Source: Billgrantia montanilacus (lineage in GTDB: Bacteria > Pseudomonadota > Gammaproteobacteria > Pseudomonadales > Halomonadaceae). From it: a DNA stretch of 64,000 nt. The notes beneath the pieces were generated by a model that was not told where the DNA came from, ran no database searches, and saw only the letters and a program-made list of their open reading frames with translations. Each line of letters starts with the position of its first letter. Position 1 is the stretch's first letter. The stretch is taken from NCBI RefSeq assembly GCF_003336675.1, contig NZ_QPII01000002.1, forward strand, positions 496,001 to 560,000, read 5' to 3'. Shown one piece after another: positions 46,433-55,256 of this stretch. Position numbers and translations under genes: made by a program.

Positions 46433-46450
46433 CTGTCATCTAAATGACAT
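46433..46450 (+). promoter_or_regulatory. PHO box upstream of phoB
   Basis: CTGTCAT-CTAA-ATGACAT: the first 7-mer is perfect and the second matches at five of seven. It ends 50 bases before the phoB start and supports positive autoregulation of phoBR. It is also upstream of the divergent lipoprotein gene. Confidence 0.7.
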
Positions 46451-46500
46451 GATATCGTGCTGTTATCGTCATCGACCCGCTACTGAGCTAGAGGCCCCGA

Positions 46501-47187
46501 ATGACAACCAAGACCGTTCTGATCGTCGATGATGAAGCGCCGATCCGCGAAATGATTGCCGTGGCCCTGGAAATGGCCGACTACCGCGTGCTCGAGGCCG
46601 ACAATGCCCAGACCGCCCACGCCATGGTCGTCGACCAGCAGCCCGACCTGCTGCTGCTCGACTGGATGATGCCCGGTACCAGCGGCATCGAGCTGGCGCG
46701 ACGCCTCAAGCGCGAGACCGCCACCAGCGAGTTGCCGATCATCCTGCTCACCGCCAAGGGCGAGGAAGACAACAAGATCCTTGGGCTCGAGGCCGGCGCA
46801 GACGACTACATCACCAAGCCCTTCTCGCCGCGAGAACTGGTAGCCCGGCTCAAGGCCGTGCTGCGCCGCTCCACCCCGAAAGGAGTGGAAGACCTGGTCG
46901 AGGTCGAGGGGCTGCAGCTCGATCCGGTCAGCCATCGGGTCAGTGCCAATGGCAAGTCGCTGGAAATCGGGCCTACCGAGTATCGCCTGCTGCAGTTCTT
47001 CATGACCCATCAGGAACGGGCCTATACCCGCGGCCAGCTGCTCGACCAGGTGTGGGGCGGCAATGTCTATGTCGAGGAGCGCACCGTGGACGTGCATATC
47101 CGTCGCCTGCGCAAGGCGCTGGGCGACCACCAGCACCTGATCCAGACGGTGCGTGGAACCGGTTACCGTTTTTCCAACAAGGTCTGA
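46501..47187 (+). CDS. phoB: PhoB, phosphate response regulator
   Basis: An OmpR-type response regulator of 228 residues: receiver domain with the acidic pocket (LIVDDEAPIRE), phospho-acceptor Asp in LLLLDWMMPG and conserved Lys in DDYITKPFSPREL, then a winged-helix domain (SLEIGPTEYRLLQFFMTHQE, RTVDVHIRRLRKAL). When phosphorylated by PhoR it binds PHO boxes, several of which occur in this window. phoR begins two bases after its stop. Confidence 0.96.
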   Translation: MTTKTVLIVDDEAPIREMIAVALEMADYRVLEADNAQTAHAMVVDQQPDLLLLDWMMPGTSGIELARRLKRETATSELPIILLTAKGEEDNKILGLEAGADDYITKPFSPRELVARLKAVLRRSTPKGVEDLVEVEGLQLDPVSHRVSANGKSLEIGPTEYRLLQFFMTHQERAYTRGQLLDQVWGGNVYVEERTVDVHIRRLRKALGDHQHLIQTVRGTGYRFSNKV

Positions 47188-47188
47188 C

Positions 47189-48496
47189 ATGCGCCTATGG
47201 AGCCATGAACTCTGGCGCCTGGGGCTGATAGCCGGGGCCGGCGGCCTGATCGGCTGGTTCTTCTCAGCCTTCGGGCTCGGCCTTGCCGCTGGCCTGGGTC
47301 TTTACCTCTACCGCCACCTGTGCCGGCTGCGCGCCCTGCACCGCTGGCTCACCCGCAACCCCCAGGCCGAGCCACCCGCCGCCAATGGCCTGTGGGGGGA
47401 GCTGTTCGACCGCCTCTACCGCTATCAGAAGGGCCAGCGGCACACCCAGGAGCGACTGCGTACCACCCTCAAACGCATCCAGGAATCCTCGGAAGCCATG
47501 CGCGACAGCGTGGTGATGCTCGACCAGCATGGCGACCTGGAGTGGTGGAACGGCGCCGCCGACCGCATGCTGGGCCTACGCTCACAGCACGATCGCGGCC
47601 AGCACATCACCAACCTGGTGCGCGATCCGCGCTTCGTCTCCTACTTTAACGCCCGCGACTACCGTGACCCCCTGACGCTGCCATCGCCCATCGACGAGCG
47701 GATGATGCTGCAGATCCAGATCACCCTCTACGGTGACGACGAGCGGCTATTGATGGCGCGGGACATCACGCGCCTGCATCGCCTGGAGCAGATGCGACGC
47801 GACTTCGTCGCCAACGTCTCTCATGAACTAAGAACGCCGCTGACCGTACTCGCCGGCTATCTCGAAACCTACGCCGACAACGCCGACCAGCTGCCTCCCC
47901 GCCTCGCCCGTAGCCTCGCCCAGATGCAGGGGCAGACCACGCGCATGCAGAGTCTGGTCAACGACCTGCTGCTGCTCTCGAGACTGGAACTCGAGCAGAG
48001 CGGTGACGACCACGCGCCGCTGGACATGAGCGAACTGCTCGAGAGCATCCGCCGCGATGCCGCGGCGCTCGCCAACGGCCAGCAGCGGATATCGGTGGAG
48101 ATCGACGAGCAGCGGGCGCTGCTCGGCAGCGAACAGGAGATCCGCAGTGCGGTATCCAATCTGGCCTACAACGCCGTACGCTATACGCCGGCGGGCAGCC
48201 ATATCGTCATACGTTGGAAGGCGTGCGGCCTAGGTGCCTGCATCGAGGTAGAGGACGACGGCGACGGCATCGACCCGGAGCATGTGCCCCGGCTCACCGA
48301 ACGCTTCTACCGGGTCGACAAGGGTAGAAGCACCGCCACCGGCGGCACCGGCCTGGGTCTGGCTATCGTCAAGCACGTGCTGTTGCGCCACGACGCGACC
48401 CTGGAAATCGATACACGCCCCGGCCAAGGGGCGCTGTTTCGCTGCGCCTTTCCTGATACGCGGCTGGTCCTGGCATCCATTAACCACGACGCTTGA
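47189..48496 (+). CDS. phoR: PhoR, phosphate sensor kinase
   Basis: A 435-residue membrane histidine kinase. Two adjacent hydrophobic segments at residues 8-40 (LGLIAGAGGLIGWFFSAFGLG and on) leave almost no periplasmic part, as in E. coli PhoR. They are followed by a PAS domain (SVVMLDQHGDLEWWNGAADRML), the H-box FVANVSHELRTPLTVL, then N, G1 (DDGDGIDPEHV), F and G2 (GGTGLGLAIVKHVL) boxes. The start is the ATG two bases after phoB. Its 3' end overlaps the convergent phoU gene by 17 bases. Confidence 0.96.
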   Translation: MRLWSHELWRLGLIAGAGGLIGWFFSAFGLGLAAGLGLYLYRHLCRLRALHRWLTRNPQAEPPAANGLWGELFDRLYRYQKGQRHTQERLRTTLKRIQESSEAMRDSVVMLDQHGDLEWWNGAADRMLGLRSQHDRGQHITNLVRDPRFVSYFNARDYRDPLTLPSPIDERMMLQIQITLYGDDERLLMARDITRLHRLEQMRRDFVANVSHELRTPLTVLAGYLETYADNADQLPPRLARSLAQMQGQTTRMQSLVNDLLLLSRLELEQSGDDHAPLDMSELLESIRRDAAALANGQQRISVEIDEQRALLGSEQEIRSAVSNLAYNAVRYTPAGSHIVIRWKACGLGACIEVEDDGDGIDPEHVPRLTERFYRVDKGRSTATGGTGLGLAIVKHVLLRHDATLEIDTRPGQGALFRCAFPDTRLVLASINHDA

Positions 48497-49208
48497 GCGC
48501 ATCCTCGTCGATCTGGTCCGGGTCCATGTGACGAATATCCAGCCCCTTGACCAGATAGATGACGTACTCGGCCAGGTTGTCGGCATGGTCACCGACCCGT
48601 TCCAGGGCACGCAGTATCCACATCACGCTGAGCACCGGACCGATGGCGCGGTTGTCCTCCATCATGAAGGTCATGAGCGAACGCATGGCACTGCCGTACT
48701 CGTCATCCACCGCCTCGTCCTCACGCACCACCTGCAGCGCCAACTCGGTGTCGAAACGGGCGAAGGCGGTAAGCGAATCGCGCAGCATCTTGCGCACGTG
48801 CTCGCTGATATGGCGCACCTCCACCAGGCCACGCACCGTGGTGCCGTTCTCGATCAGGATCAGGGCATTGCGGGCAATCTTGCTCGCCTCGTCGCCGATC
48901 CGCTCCAGGTCCGCGGTGGCACGGATCACCGCCAGCACCAGGCGCAGGTCCGATGCCGCCGGCTGCCGGCGCGCTAGCACCCGGGTACACTCATCGTCGA
49001 TCTTGAGCTGCATGTCATTGACCTGGCGGTCGTTGTCGCGCACTTTTTCGGCCAGCCGGCTATCTCCCTCGAGCAGGGCCTTCACCGCTTCCAGGACCTG
49101 ATTCTCGACCAGCCCACCCATGGTCATCAGGTGGGTCTTGAGTTCCTCCAACTCCTGATTGAACTGCCGGGAAATATGCTGGCTATGGGTATCGCTGGTG
49201 ATGTCCAT
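48480..49208 (-). CDS. phoU: PhoU, phosphate signalling regulator
   Basis: Links the Pst transporter to PhoR and keeps the kinase off when phosphate is plentiful. The 242-residue protein is two three-helix bundles with the metal-binding patterns ATADLERIGDEASKIAR and LRALERVGDHADNLAEYVIY. The start MDITSDTHSQHI at 49208 follows GGAG; the open frame upstream enters the pstB end. It is the last gene of pstSCAB-phoU and its stop overlaps the end of phoR. Confidence 0.96.
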   Translation of the reverse strand: MDITSDTHSQHISRQFNQELEELKTHLMTMGGLVENQVLEAVKALLEGDSRLAEKVRDNDRQVNDMQLKIDDECTRVLARRQPAASDLRLVLAVIRATADLERIGDEASKIARNALILIENGTTVRGLVEVRHISEHVRKMLRDSLTAFARFDTELALQVVREDEAVDDEYGSAMRSLMTFMMEDNRAIGPVLSVMWILRALERVGDHADNLAEYVIYLVKGLDIRHMDPDQIDEDALKRRG

Positions 49209-49233
49209 GTGACTCTCCTGGTGACCGTCGAGG

Positions 49234-50094
49234 TCAGGCCATACGGCCGGTGATGTAATTTTCGGTGCGCGCCAGGCGCGGGTTGGTGAAGAGACTGGCC
49301 GTAGGGGCATACTCCACTAGCTCGCCGTCGTGAAGGAAGGCGGTATAGTCCGAGACCCGCGCCGCCTGCTGCATGTTGTGGGTAACCAGCACCACGGTCA
49401 GCTGCGACTTCAGGCTGCGGATCAGCTCCTCGATCTTCAGCGTCGAAATCGGATCCAGTGCCGAAGCCGGCTCGTCCAGCAGCAGCACCTCGGGGCGAAC
49501 CGCCAGGGTACGGGCGATCACCAGGCGCTGCTGCTGGCCGATGGAGAGCGACCAGGCCGAGGCACGCAGGCGATCCTTCACCTCGTCCCACAGCGCCGCC
49601 GCGCCCAGCGCCCACTCAACGATGTCGTTCATCCGCCGCCGCGTCAGGCCACCCTGCAATCGTAGCCCAAAGGCCACGTTCTCGTAGATCGACATGGGGA
49701 ATGGGTTGGGCGCCTGGAATACCATACCCACTCGGCGCCGCAGCTCGTCCACCGCCACCTCGGGCGCGTGAATCTCCTGCCCCTCTAGGCGAATGCTGCC
49801 CTGTCGACTGACTGCTTCGTTGAGGTCGTGCAGCCGGTTCAGCGCTCGCAGCAGGGTCGACTTGCCGCAGCCCGAGGGGCCGATGAAGGCGGTTACCCGA
49901 TGGCGCGGCAGGCGTAGGGTCAAATCGCGCAGTGCCGTCTTGCCGTCATAGGCCAGGCTCAATCCCTCGACATCGAGACAGCTGACATCGGGGGCGAAGT
50001 CGATGATCGGCCCCGTGACATTCGCGCGATCCGAGTGCGGACGAGTGGCATCCGGTCGCGGCTGGCTTGATGGTGAGAGCGGCAGTTCGGGCAT
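49234..50094 (-). CDS. pstB: PstB, phosphate ABC transporter ATPase
   Basis: Energises phosphate import. The 286-residue ABC ATPase has Walker [11 protein letters not shown]-loop [16 protein letters not shown], signature [10 protein letters not shown] (an Ile where most ABC proteins have Gly, with GQ retained), Walker [13 protein letters not shown] and His in [12 protein letters not shown]. The first 40 residues form a polar extension beyond the E. coli protein. It is between pstA and phoU, 26 bases before phoU. Confidence 0.95.
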   Translation of the reverse strand: MPELPLSPSSQPRPDATRPHSDRANVTGPIIDFAPDVSCLDVEGLSLAYDGKTALRDLTLRLPRHRVTAFIGPSGCGKSTLLRALNRLHDLNEAVSRQGSIRLEGQEIHAPEVAVDELRRRVGMVFQAPNPFPMSIYENVAFGLRLQGGLTRRRMNDIVEWALGAAALWDEVKDRLRASAWSLSIGQQQRLVIARTLAVRPEVLLLDEPASALDPISTLKIEELIRSLKSQLTVVLVTHNMQQAARVSDYTAFLHDGELVEYAPTASLFTNPRLARTENYITGRMA

Positions 50095-50113
50095 CGTGTG
50101 GCTCTATCCTCGG

Positions 50114-51721
50114 TCAGTGGCGCGACAGCGCCCCGTGACGCGCCCTGTAATAATGGCGCAGAAATATTGCAGTCAGGTTAAGCACTACCACCACCAGCAC
50201 CAGCAATAGTGCCGTCGCATAGACCAACGGCATGGCCGCCTGGATGTCATCACCGTGAAAAGCGGTATCGTAGACGTGATAACCGAGGTGCATGAACTTG
50301 CGTTCAAGATGCAGAAAAGGAAATTCGCCGTCCACCGGCACCTGGGGCGCCAGCTTGGCAACACCCACCAGCATCAGCGGAGCCACCTCACCGGCGGCGC
50401 GGGCCACCGCCAGGATCATGCCGGTCAGCATCGCCGGTACCGCCATGGGTAGCACCACCCGGGTCAGCATCTCCAATCGCGTGGCCCCCAGCGCCAGCGC
50501 CCCCTCTCGCTGGTGGTCGGGAATCCGCGCCAGCCCCTCCTCGGTGGCCACGATCACCACCGGCAGGGTCAGCAACGCCAGCGTCAGTGAAGCCCACAGC
50601 AGCCCGCCCGTGCCGAAGGTGGGCGATGGCAGCTCGTCGCTGAAGAACCATTCATCAAGGGAGCCTCCGATACCGTAGACGAAGACACCGAGGCCAAACA
50701 CGCCGTAGACGATGGAGGGAACGCCTGCCAGGTTGCGAACCGCGATGCGTACCCAATTCGTCAAGCGGCCCTGGTGAGCCACCTCGTTGAGATAGACCGC
50801 CGCCAGCACGCCGAATGGGGCAACCAGCAGCGACATCAGCATCACCATCAGCACGGTACCGAAGATCGCCGGCCATACGCCGCCGGCGCTATTGGCGGCC
50901 CTTGGCCCCTCGGAGAGGAAGCGCCATACCCCCCGCCCCCAGGCACCCAGCTTTTGCGGCAGCGACATGGCATTGGGTCGCCAGGCACGCAGCACCTCGT
51001 CCAGGGTAAGGACCAAGCGCCGGCCGTCAACGCTCTCCAGTACCACCGCATCCGCCCGCATGCTCTGCTGGAGCCCGCGAATCCGCTCGTTGGTCTCGGC
51101 CAGTCGACGCTGCGCCTGGCTATCGGCGGGGTCATTCCCGAGCCGACGCACCAAGGGCGGGATGACGCGGTGTTGCAGTTCGTCGCGCTCGGCGCGCAAT
51201 GCATCGACGGCGGAGAGGCGTGCCTGAAGCGTGGCCCAGGCGACCTTACTACCACTACCACCATCGCCATCACCATCGCCGACCGATGTGCCGCGCTGTC
51301 CGGCAGGCATCACCTCGACCAGGCGACCGATGAAATCACCGTGGCGACCGCGCTCCAGCACGACCAGTTCGCGGGGCCGCTCGCTCCCGGTAATGCGCGC
51401 CACCGCCACCCATCGCCAGACATGGCCATCGAGGTCGCGGTTGCCGGTAAAGTAGAGCCGCTCCCGGGCCCGGATTGCCCCATCCGCTGCCGGCAACGGC
51501 AGTTCGCGCACCGCACGGCCCGCGAACACCTGGCCATCGTCGAGCTCCACCAGCGACACCGATGACGGCCAGAAGTGGCCAAGGCCGCGAACGGCAATCA
51601 GGGACAGCAGCCCTGCCAAGAGCAGCAGCGACAATGCCACGCTGCCGGCGGCCAGCCAGGCCCAGGGGCCTTCGCCCCGGGGCAGCCGAGCGCGAAAACC
51701 CGTTACCGCGGAGAGGCTCAC
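50114..51721 (-). CDS. pstA: PstA, phosphate ABC transporter permease (long form)
   Basis: A 535-residue permease, far longer than E. coli PstA (296). The C-terminal 270 residues are the usual permease core with the EAA-type loop TEEGLARIPDHQREGALALGATRLEMLTRVVLP in outline. The first part has one membrane helix (VALSLLLLAGLLSLIAVRGL), then about 200 residues that should face the periplasm, with a low-complexity run GDGDGDGGSGS and a coiled-coil-like stretch (ALRAERDELQHRVIPPLVRRL). Long PstA forms also occur in Pseudomonas. The start overlaps the pstC stop by four bases. Confidence 0.93.
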   Translation of the reverse strand: MSLSAVTGFRARLPRGEGPWAWLAAGSVALSLLLLAGLLSLIAVRGLGHFWPSSVSLVELDDGQVFAGRAVRELPLPAADGAIRARERLYFTGNRDLDGHVWRWVAVARITGSERPRELVVLERGRHGDFIGRLVEVMPAGQRGTSVGDGDGDGGSGSKVAWATLQARLSAVDALRAERDELQHRVIPPLVRRLGNDPADSQAQRRLAETNERIRGLQQSMRADAVVLESVDGRRLVLTLDEVLRAWRPNAMSLPQKLGAWGRGVWRFLSEGPRAANSAGGVWPAIFGTVLMVMLMSLLVAPFGVLAAVYLNEVAHQGRLTNWVRIAVRNLAGVPSIVYGVFGLGVFVYGIGGSLDEWFFSDELPSPTFGTGGLLWASLTLALLTLPVVIVATEEGLARIPDHQREGALALGATRLEMLTRVVLPMAVPAMLTGMILAVARAAGEVAPLMLVGVAKLAPQVPVDGEFPFLHLERKFMHLGYHVYDTAFHGDDIQAAMPLVYATALLLVLVVVVLNLTAIFLRHYYRARHGALSRH

Positions 51722-52863
51722 GACAAATCTCCCAGCCGACGGTAGCGACGCCGCAGCCGGCTACGCACCACCTCTGCAAGGGTATTCACCAGGAAGGTAA
51801 AAAGGAACAGCAGCAGTGCCGCCAGGATCAGCAGCCGGTAGCTGTCGCTGCCCGGTACTGCCTCGGGCAGCTCGATGGCGATTCCCGCCGCCATGGAGCG
51901 CATTCCCTCCAGGGGGCTGAGACTCATCACCCCAGCATTGCCGCTGGCCATCAGCACGATCATGGTCTCACCCACCGCGCGGCCGGCGCCGATCATCACG
52001 GCAGCGAAGACGCCGGGCGCCGCTGCCGGCAGCACCACCTTCCACAGGGTCTGCCAGCGCGTTGCCCCCATGGCCTGGGCACCTTCTCCCAGGCTGCTCG
52101 GCACGCCCGACAACGCATCCTCCGCCAGGGCATAGACACTGGGCATGACCGCAAAGCCCATGGCCAGGCCGACGATAAGGGCGTTACGGCTGGCATAATC
52201 GATACCAAGCTCGGCATCCAGCCAGCCGCGCAGATCACCGCCGAACAGCCACGCTTCCAGCCAGGGGGCCAATTCCAGCGCACCCATCCCCAGCATGGCC
52301 AGCCAGGGCACCAGCCATAGGCCGGCCCAGGCCAGCGGCATTCCTTGGCGAACGGCAGGGCTCAAGCGTCGCCAAATGCCACTTGCCATCAGGGCGCCCA
52401 GCGGCATCACCAGCAGCAGGACGAAGGCGCCAGCCAAGTGGCGCTCCACCCAGGGTGCCAGCACCAGGCCCGCCACGAAGCCGACCACCACCCCGGGCAG
52501 GGCTTCCATCAGCTCCAGTGTGGGCTTGATGCGGCTGCGTAGCCGTGGAGACATGTAGACGGAAGAGTGAATGGCCGCTCCCAGTGCCATGGGGACGGCA
52601 AACACCATCGCCCAGAAAGCCGCCTTCAACGTGCCCCAGGCCAGCGGTGACAGTGAACGGGTGATCTGCCCCTGACTCAGTGCACCGCTTAGCAGCGCCG
52701 GCACCACTTCGAGCGCCAGGAAGGCGCCGATGGCCAGCACCGCCAGGATCACACCGATACCCCCCGCCGCGATCAGCCCCGTCGCCAGGCGGTCGAGTAG
52801 ATGACGCCGGGGGGAGCGGGGCGAAGGCGCAGCGGACGAGGGCTTGATCATGAGCAGAAGCAT
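51718..52863 (-). CDS. pstC: PstC, phosphate ABC transporter permease
   Basis: A 381-residue inner-membrane permease partner of PstA. The six-helix core carries the EAA-type loop GVPSSLGEGAQAMGATRWQTLWKVVLPAAAPGV in outline. Two ATGs are possible, at 52863 and 52851 (MIKPSSAAP), and neither has a Shine-Dalgarno sequence. The reason seems to be that a three-unit PHO box occupies the 29 bases directly before 52863. It follows pstS by 31 bases. Confidence 0.93.
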   Translation of the reverse strand: MLLLMIKPSSAAPSPRSPRRHLLDRLATGLIAAGGIGVILAVLAIGAFLALEVVPALLSGALSQGQITRSLSPLAWGTLKAAFWAMVFAVPMALGAAIHSSVYMSPRLRSRIKPTLELMEALPGVVVGFVAGLVLAPWVERHLAGAFVLLLVMPLGALMASGIWRRLSPAVRQGMPLAWAGLWLVPWLAMLGMGALELAPWLEAWLFGGDLRGWLDAELGIDYASRNALIVGLAMGFAVMPSVYALAEDALSGVPSSLGEGAQAMGATRWQTLWKVVLPAAAPGVFAAVMIGAGRAVGETMIVLMASGNAGVMSLSPLEGMRSMAAGIAIELPEAVPGSDSYRLLILAALLLFLFTFLVNTLAEVVRSRLRRRYRRLGDLS

Positions 52864-52892
52864 ATAACAGCTTGATGACAGTTGGATGACGG
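52864..52892 (-). promoter_or_regulatory. Three-unit PHO box abutting the pstC start codon
   Basis: On the minus strand CCGTCAT-CCAA-CTGTCAT-CAAG-CTGTTAT, then ATG. The three 7-mers match the consensus at 6, 7 and 6 of 7 positions and keep the exact 11-base period. A -10-like CATGAT lies 11 bases downstream, inside the coding sequence (52852-52847). The element fills the pstS-pstC gap. Confidence 0.8.
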
Positions 52893-52894
52893 CC

Positions 52895-53875
52895 TCACGG
52901 CGCCAGGCCCAGTTCTTGCCTCTGGCGCGCTAGCATCTCCTCGGGCAGGGCCACGAAGCCCAACTCCGTTACCGTGCCCTGCCCCTGAGGCGACAGCACC
53001 AAGTCGAGAAAGGCGCGCTCCGGCGCCGGCAGCGCTTCACCCGGGGGCAGATGGAGGTAGAGATAGAGCGAGCGGCTCAGGGGATAACCGCCCTGCCGTA
53101 CGTTCTCGGCATCCGGGGCATGCACCACCCCATCGGCATCCACCAGGGCCAGGGTCTTGATTCCCGGGGTCAGGTGGTTGAGGCCCGCATAACCGATGGC
53201 GTCGAGGCTTTCGGTAACCGCCGCCACCACGGCCGCTGAACCGGGATGTTCGTTGAGCCGCCGCCGATATTGGCCGTCGCATAGCGCCCGCTGGCGAAAC
53301 AGGCCGTAGCTGCCTGACGCCAGGTTGCGGCCATGCAGCTCGATGCGTCGGGCGGGGGCGTCTAGACCCAGCTGTTCCCAACGCGTAACGGGGTGCTCGG
53401 CACCACAATGACGGGTACGCGAGAAGATCGCGTCGAGCGTTTCGAGAGACAGGGCCTCGAGCGGGTGGTGGCGATGTACCACCACCACCAGGGCGTCGCG
53501 GGCCACCTCGACCTCCAACGGCGGATAGCCATGTCGCGTCACGAACGCGTCGTGTTCCTCATCGGTCATGGCACGCGACATGGGGCCCAGTCGGGTGGTA
53601 CCGGCGGTCAGCGCCGGGGGGGCACTGGCGGAGCCGCTGGCCTGCAGTTGCAGGCGTACGCCCGGGTAACGGTGGGTGAGCTGTTCACCCCAGCGCAGCA
53701 TCAGTCCCGCCAGGGTATCGGAGCCCACTGTACCCAGCGTCCCCGTGGGCATATCGGCACGCACCGGAACCTGCGCCAGAGGCTGGGCTTGCGCAAGCAC
53801 CAGGGCAAGGCCGACCAGCGAAGCCAGCAGGCAATGCCGCCAGCGTGACAGCCGCCAAACCAGTGCCCGCCTCAC
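52895..53875 (-). CDS. pstS: PstS-family phosphate-binding protein
   Basis: A 326-residue periplasmic protein with a basic n-region and hydrophobic signal (LLASLVGLALVLAQAQPLAQ). The phosphate-binding segments are TVGSDTLAGLMLRWGEQL at about residue 48, then QASGSASAPPALTAGTTRLGPMSR and the GRNLASGSYGLFRQ loop. It is nearer to the Pseudomonas-type PstS than to the E. coli one. It starts with GTG, and the GGGAG upstream is very close, so the exact start is uncertain. No PHO box is evident upstream. Confidence 0.88.
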   Translation of the reverse strand: MRRALVWRLSRWRHCLLASLVGLALVLAQAQPLAQVPVRADMPTGTLGTVGSDTLAGLMLRWGEQLTHRYPGVRLQLQASGSASAPPALTAGTTRLGPMSRAMTDEEHDAFVTRHGYPPLEVEVARDALVVVVHRHHPLEALSLETLDAIFSRTRHCGAEHPVTRWEQLGLDAPARRIELHGRNLASGSYGLFRQRALCDGQYRRRLNEHPGSAAVVAAVTESLDAIGYAGLNHLTPGIKTLALVDADGVVHAPDAENVRQGGYPLSRSLYLYLHLPPGEALPAPERAFLDLVLSPQGQGTVTELGFVALPEEMLARQRQELGLAP

Positions 53876-53967
53876 GGCTCCCTGCCCGGTATTACTTCGC
53901 CACGCCCCCTACCCTTGAACAAAGTGCCTCCTTCTTCTATTGCACGAATCTGTATGACCCAGGACAT

Positions 53968-54130
53968 ATTACAAGGTCTTGCTGAAGTAGCGCCGCCCCT
54001 GCATCATCTGGTGAATAGTTACTGGCAGCTCGTCTGGATTGCCCTTGAGGATATACCCTTCGGCGCCGGCCTCGAAGGCCTGTTCGACATAATGTCGCTC
54101 ATCGTGGCCGGAAGTCGTTGAATACGTCGA
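53968..54130 (-). pseudogene. Remnant of a NarL/FixJ-type response regulator receiver domain
   Basis: On the minus strand an open stretch reads TTSGHDERHYVEQAFEAG, then AEGYILKGNPDELPVTIHQM and MQGRRYFSKTL before a TAA. This is the second half of a receiver domain: the conserved Thr/Ser strand, the AGAxGYxLK motif with the active Lys, and the typical GxxYxS turn. There is no start codon, no phospho-acceptor half and no DNA-binding domain. It sits between pstS and the panE-like gene, in a 319-base stretch with no intact gene. Confidence 0.7.
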
Positions 54131-54194
54131 CTTGCAGTCACACTATCCTGATTATCCTATCCTTACGGGAAGACGCCGAGTCGCAGGAGACAAG

Positions 54195-55139
54195 ATGAGA
54201 TTCGCAATCATGGGTAGCGGCGGTGTGGGAGGCTACTTCGGCGCTCGCCTGGCCGAGGCGGGTGAGGACGTGACCTTCATCGCCCGTGGCGAGCACCTGG
54301 CCGCTATCCGCCAGGATGGGCTGGCCGTCACCAGTATCAAGGGGGATGTCCTGATCCGCCCTGCACAGGCCACCGACGACCCGGCAAGCGTCGGCACGGT
54401 GGATTGCGTGATCGTGGCGGTGAAGGCGTGGCAGGTGCGCGAGGCGGCGGAAGCGATTCGACCGATGATCGGACCGCACACCGTCGTGCTGCCACTGGAG
54501 AACGGAGTGGAGGCTGCCGACACACTGAGCGATGTGCTGGGCAAGGCACCGGTGGTCGATGGCCTGTGCGGCATTCTGGCATGGCTCGAGGCCCCGGGGC
54601 ATGTGCGCCACGCCGGGGTGGACCCTTTCGTGCGTTTCGGCGAGTGCGACAATCATACCAGCGAGCGAATCAGCCAGCTCAAGGCCGTCTTCGACGGGGC
54701 CCGGGGGGTCAGCGCCGAGATCCCCGATGACATCAAGGTGGCCCAGTGGAGCAAGTTCCTGTTCATCTGCGCCATGAGCGGCATCGGTAGCATCACCCGC
54801 ATGCCCATCGGGGTGACGCGCCAGCTGCCCGAGACACGCGCCGCCATCGAACGCATGCTCGATGAGATCGATGCCGTCGCCCGTGGCCATGGGGTGGCCT
54901 TCCCCAGCGATGCCGCCGCTCGTGCCATGCAGTTCATCGATGCCATGCCGGCGGAAAGCACCTCCTCCATGCAGCGCAATATCATGGCCGGCCAGCCCTC
55001 GGAACTGGAGTCGCAGAATGGCGCCGTGGTGCGGCTTGGCCGTGCCGTGGGCGTCGCCACCCCGACCCATCAGCTGGTCCACGCCGCCCTGCTACCCCAG
55101 GAGCTGGCGGCTCGCGACGAAGCACCGATCGACCACTAG
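54195..55139 (+). CDS. 2-dehydropantoate 2-reductase family protein (PanE/ApbA)
   Basis: A 314-residue NADPH-dependent reductase with the N-terminal loop MGSGGVGGYFGARLAEAG, the conserved Lys in VIVAVKAWQV and Asn in LPLENGVEAAD, and the C-terminal helical domain with WSKFLFICAMSGIGSITR and the Lys/Ser region SSMQRNIMAGQPSELES. PanE makes pantoate for coenzyme A, but many paralogues exist and this gene is not near pan genes. The start MRFAIMGSGG follows AGGAG. Confidence 0.85.
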   Translation: MRFAIMGSGGVGGYFGARLAEAGEDVTFIARGEHLAAIRQDGLAVTSIKGDVLIRPAQATDDPASVGTVDCVIVAVKAWQVREAAEAIRPMIGPHTVVLPLENGVEAADTLSDVLGKAPVVDGLCGILAWLEAPGHVRHAGVDPFVRFGECDNHTSERISQLKAVFDGARGVSAEIPDDIKVAQWSKFLFICAMSGIGSITRMPIGVTRQLPETRAAIERMLDEIDAVARGHGVAFPSDAAARAMQFIDAMPAESTSSMQRNIMAGQPSELESQNGAVVRLGRAVGVATPTHQLVHAALLPQELAARDEAPIDH

Positions 55140-55256
55140 GTCATTCGTTTCCTGATCGATGGCTCATCTTCTACGCGTCCGGGACAGCGGCATGATGGCG
55201 GAACGGTGCGAATGCGGTAACGTAGATGCAATAACAACGATTCCCCGGAGCCCGCC

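Noticed and set aside
53876..53967. PHO box for pstS
   Set aside because: CTGTATG...AGGACAT at about 53949-53966 was considered, but only about 9 of 14 positions match and it faces away from pstS; CTGTCAC near 53846 is inside the gene.
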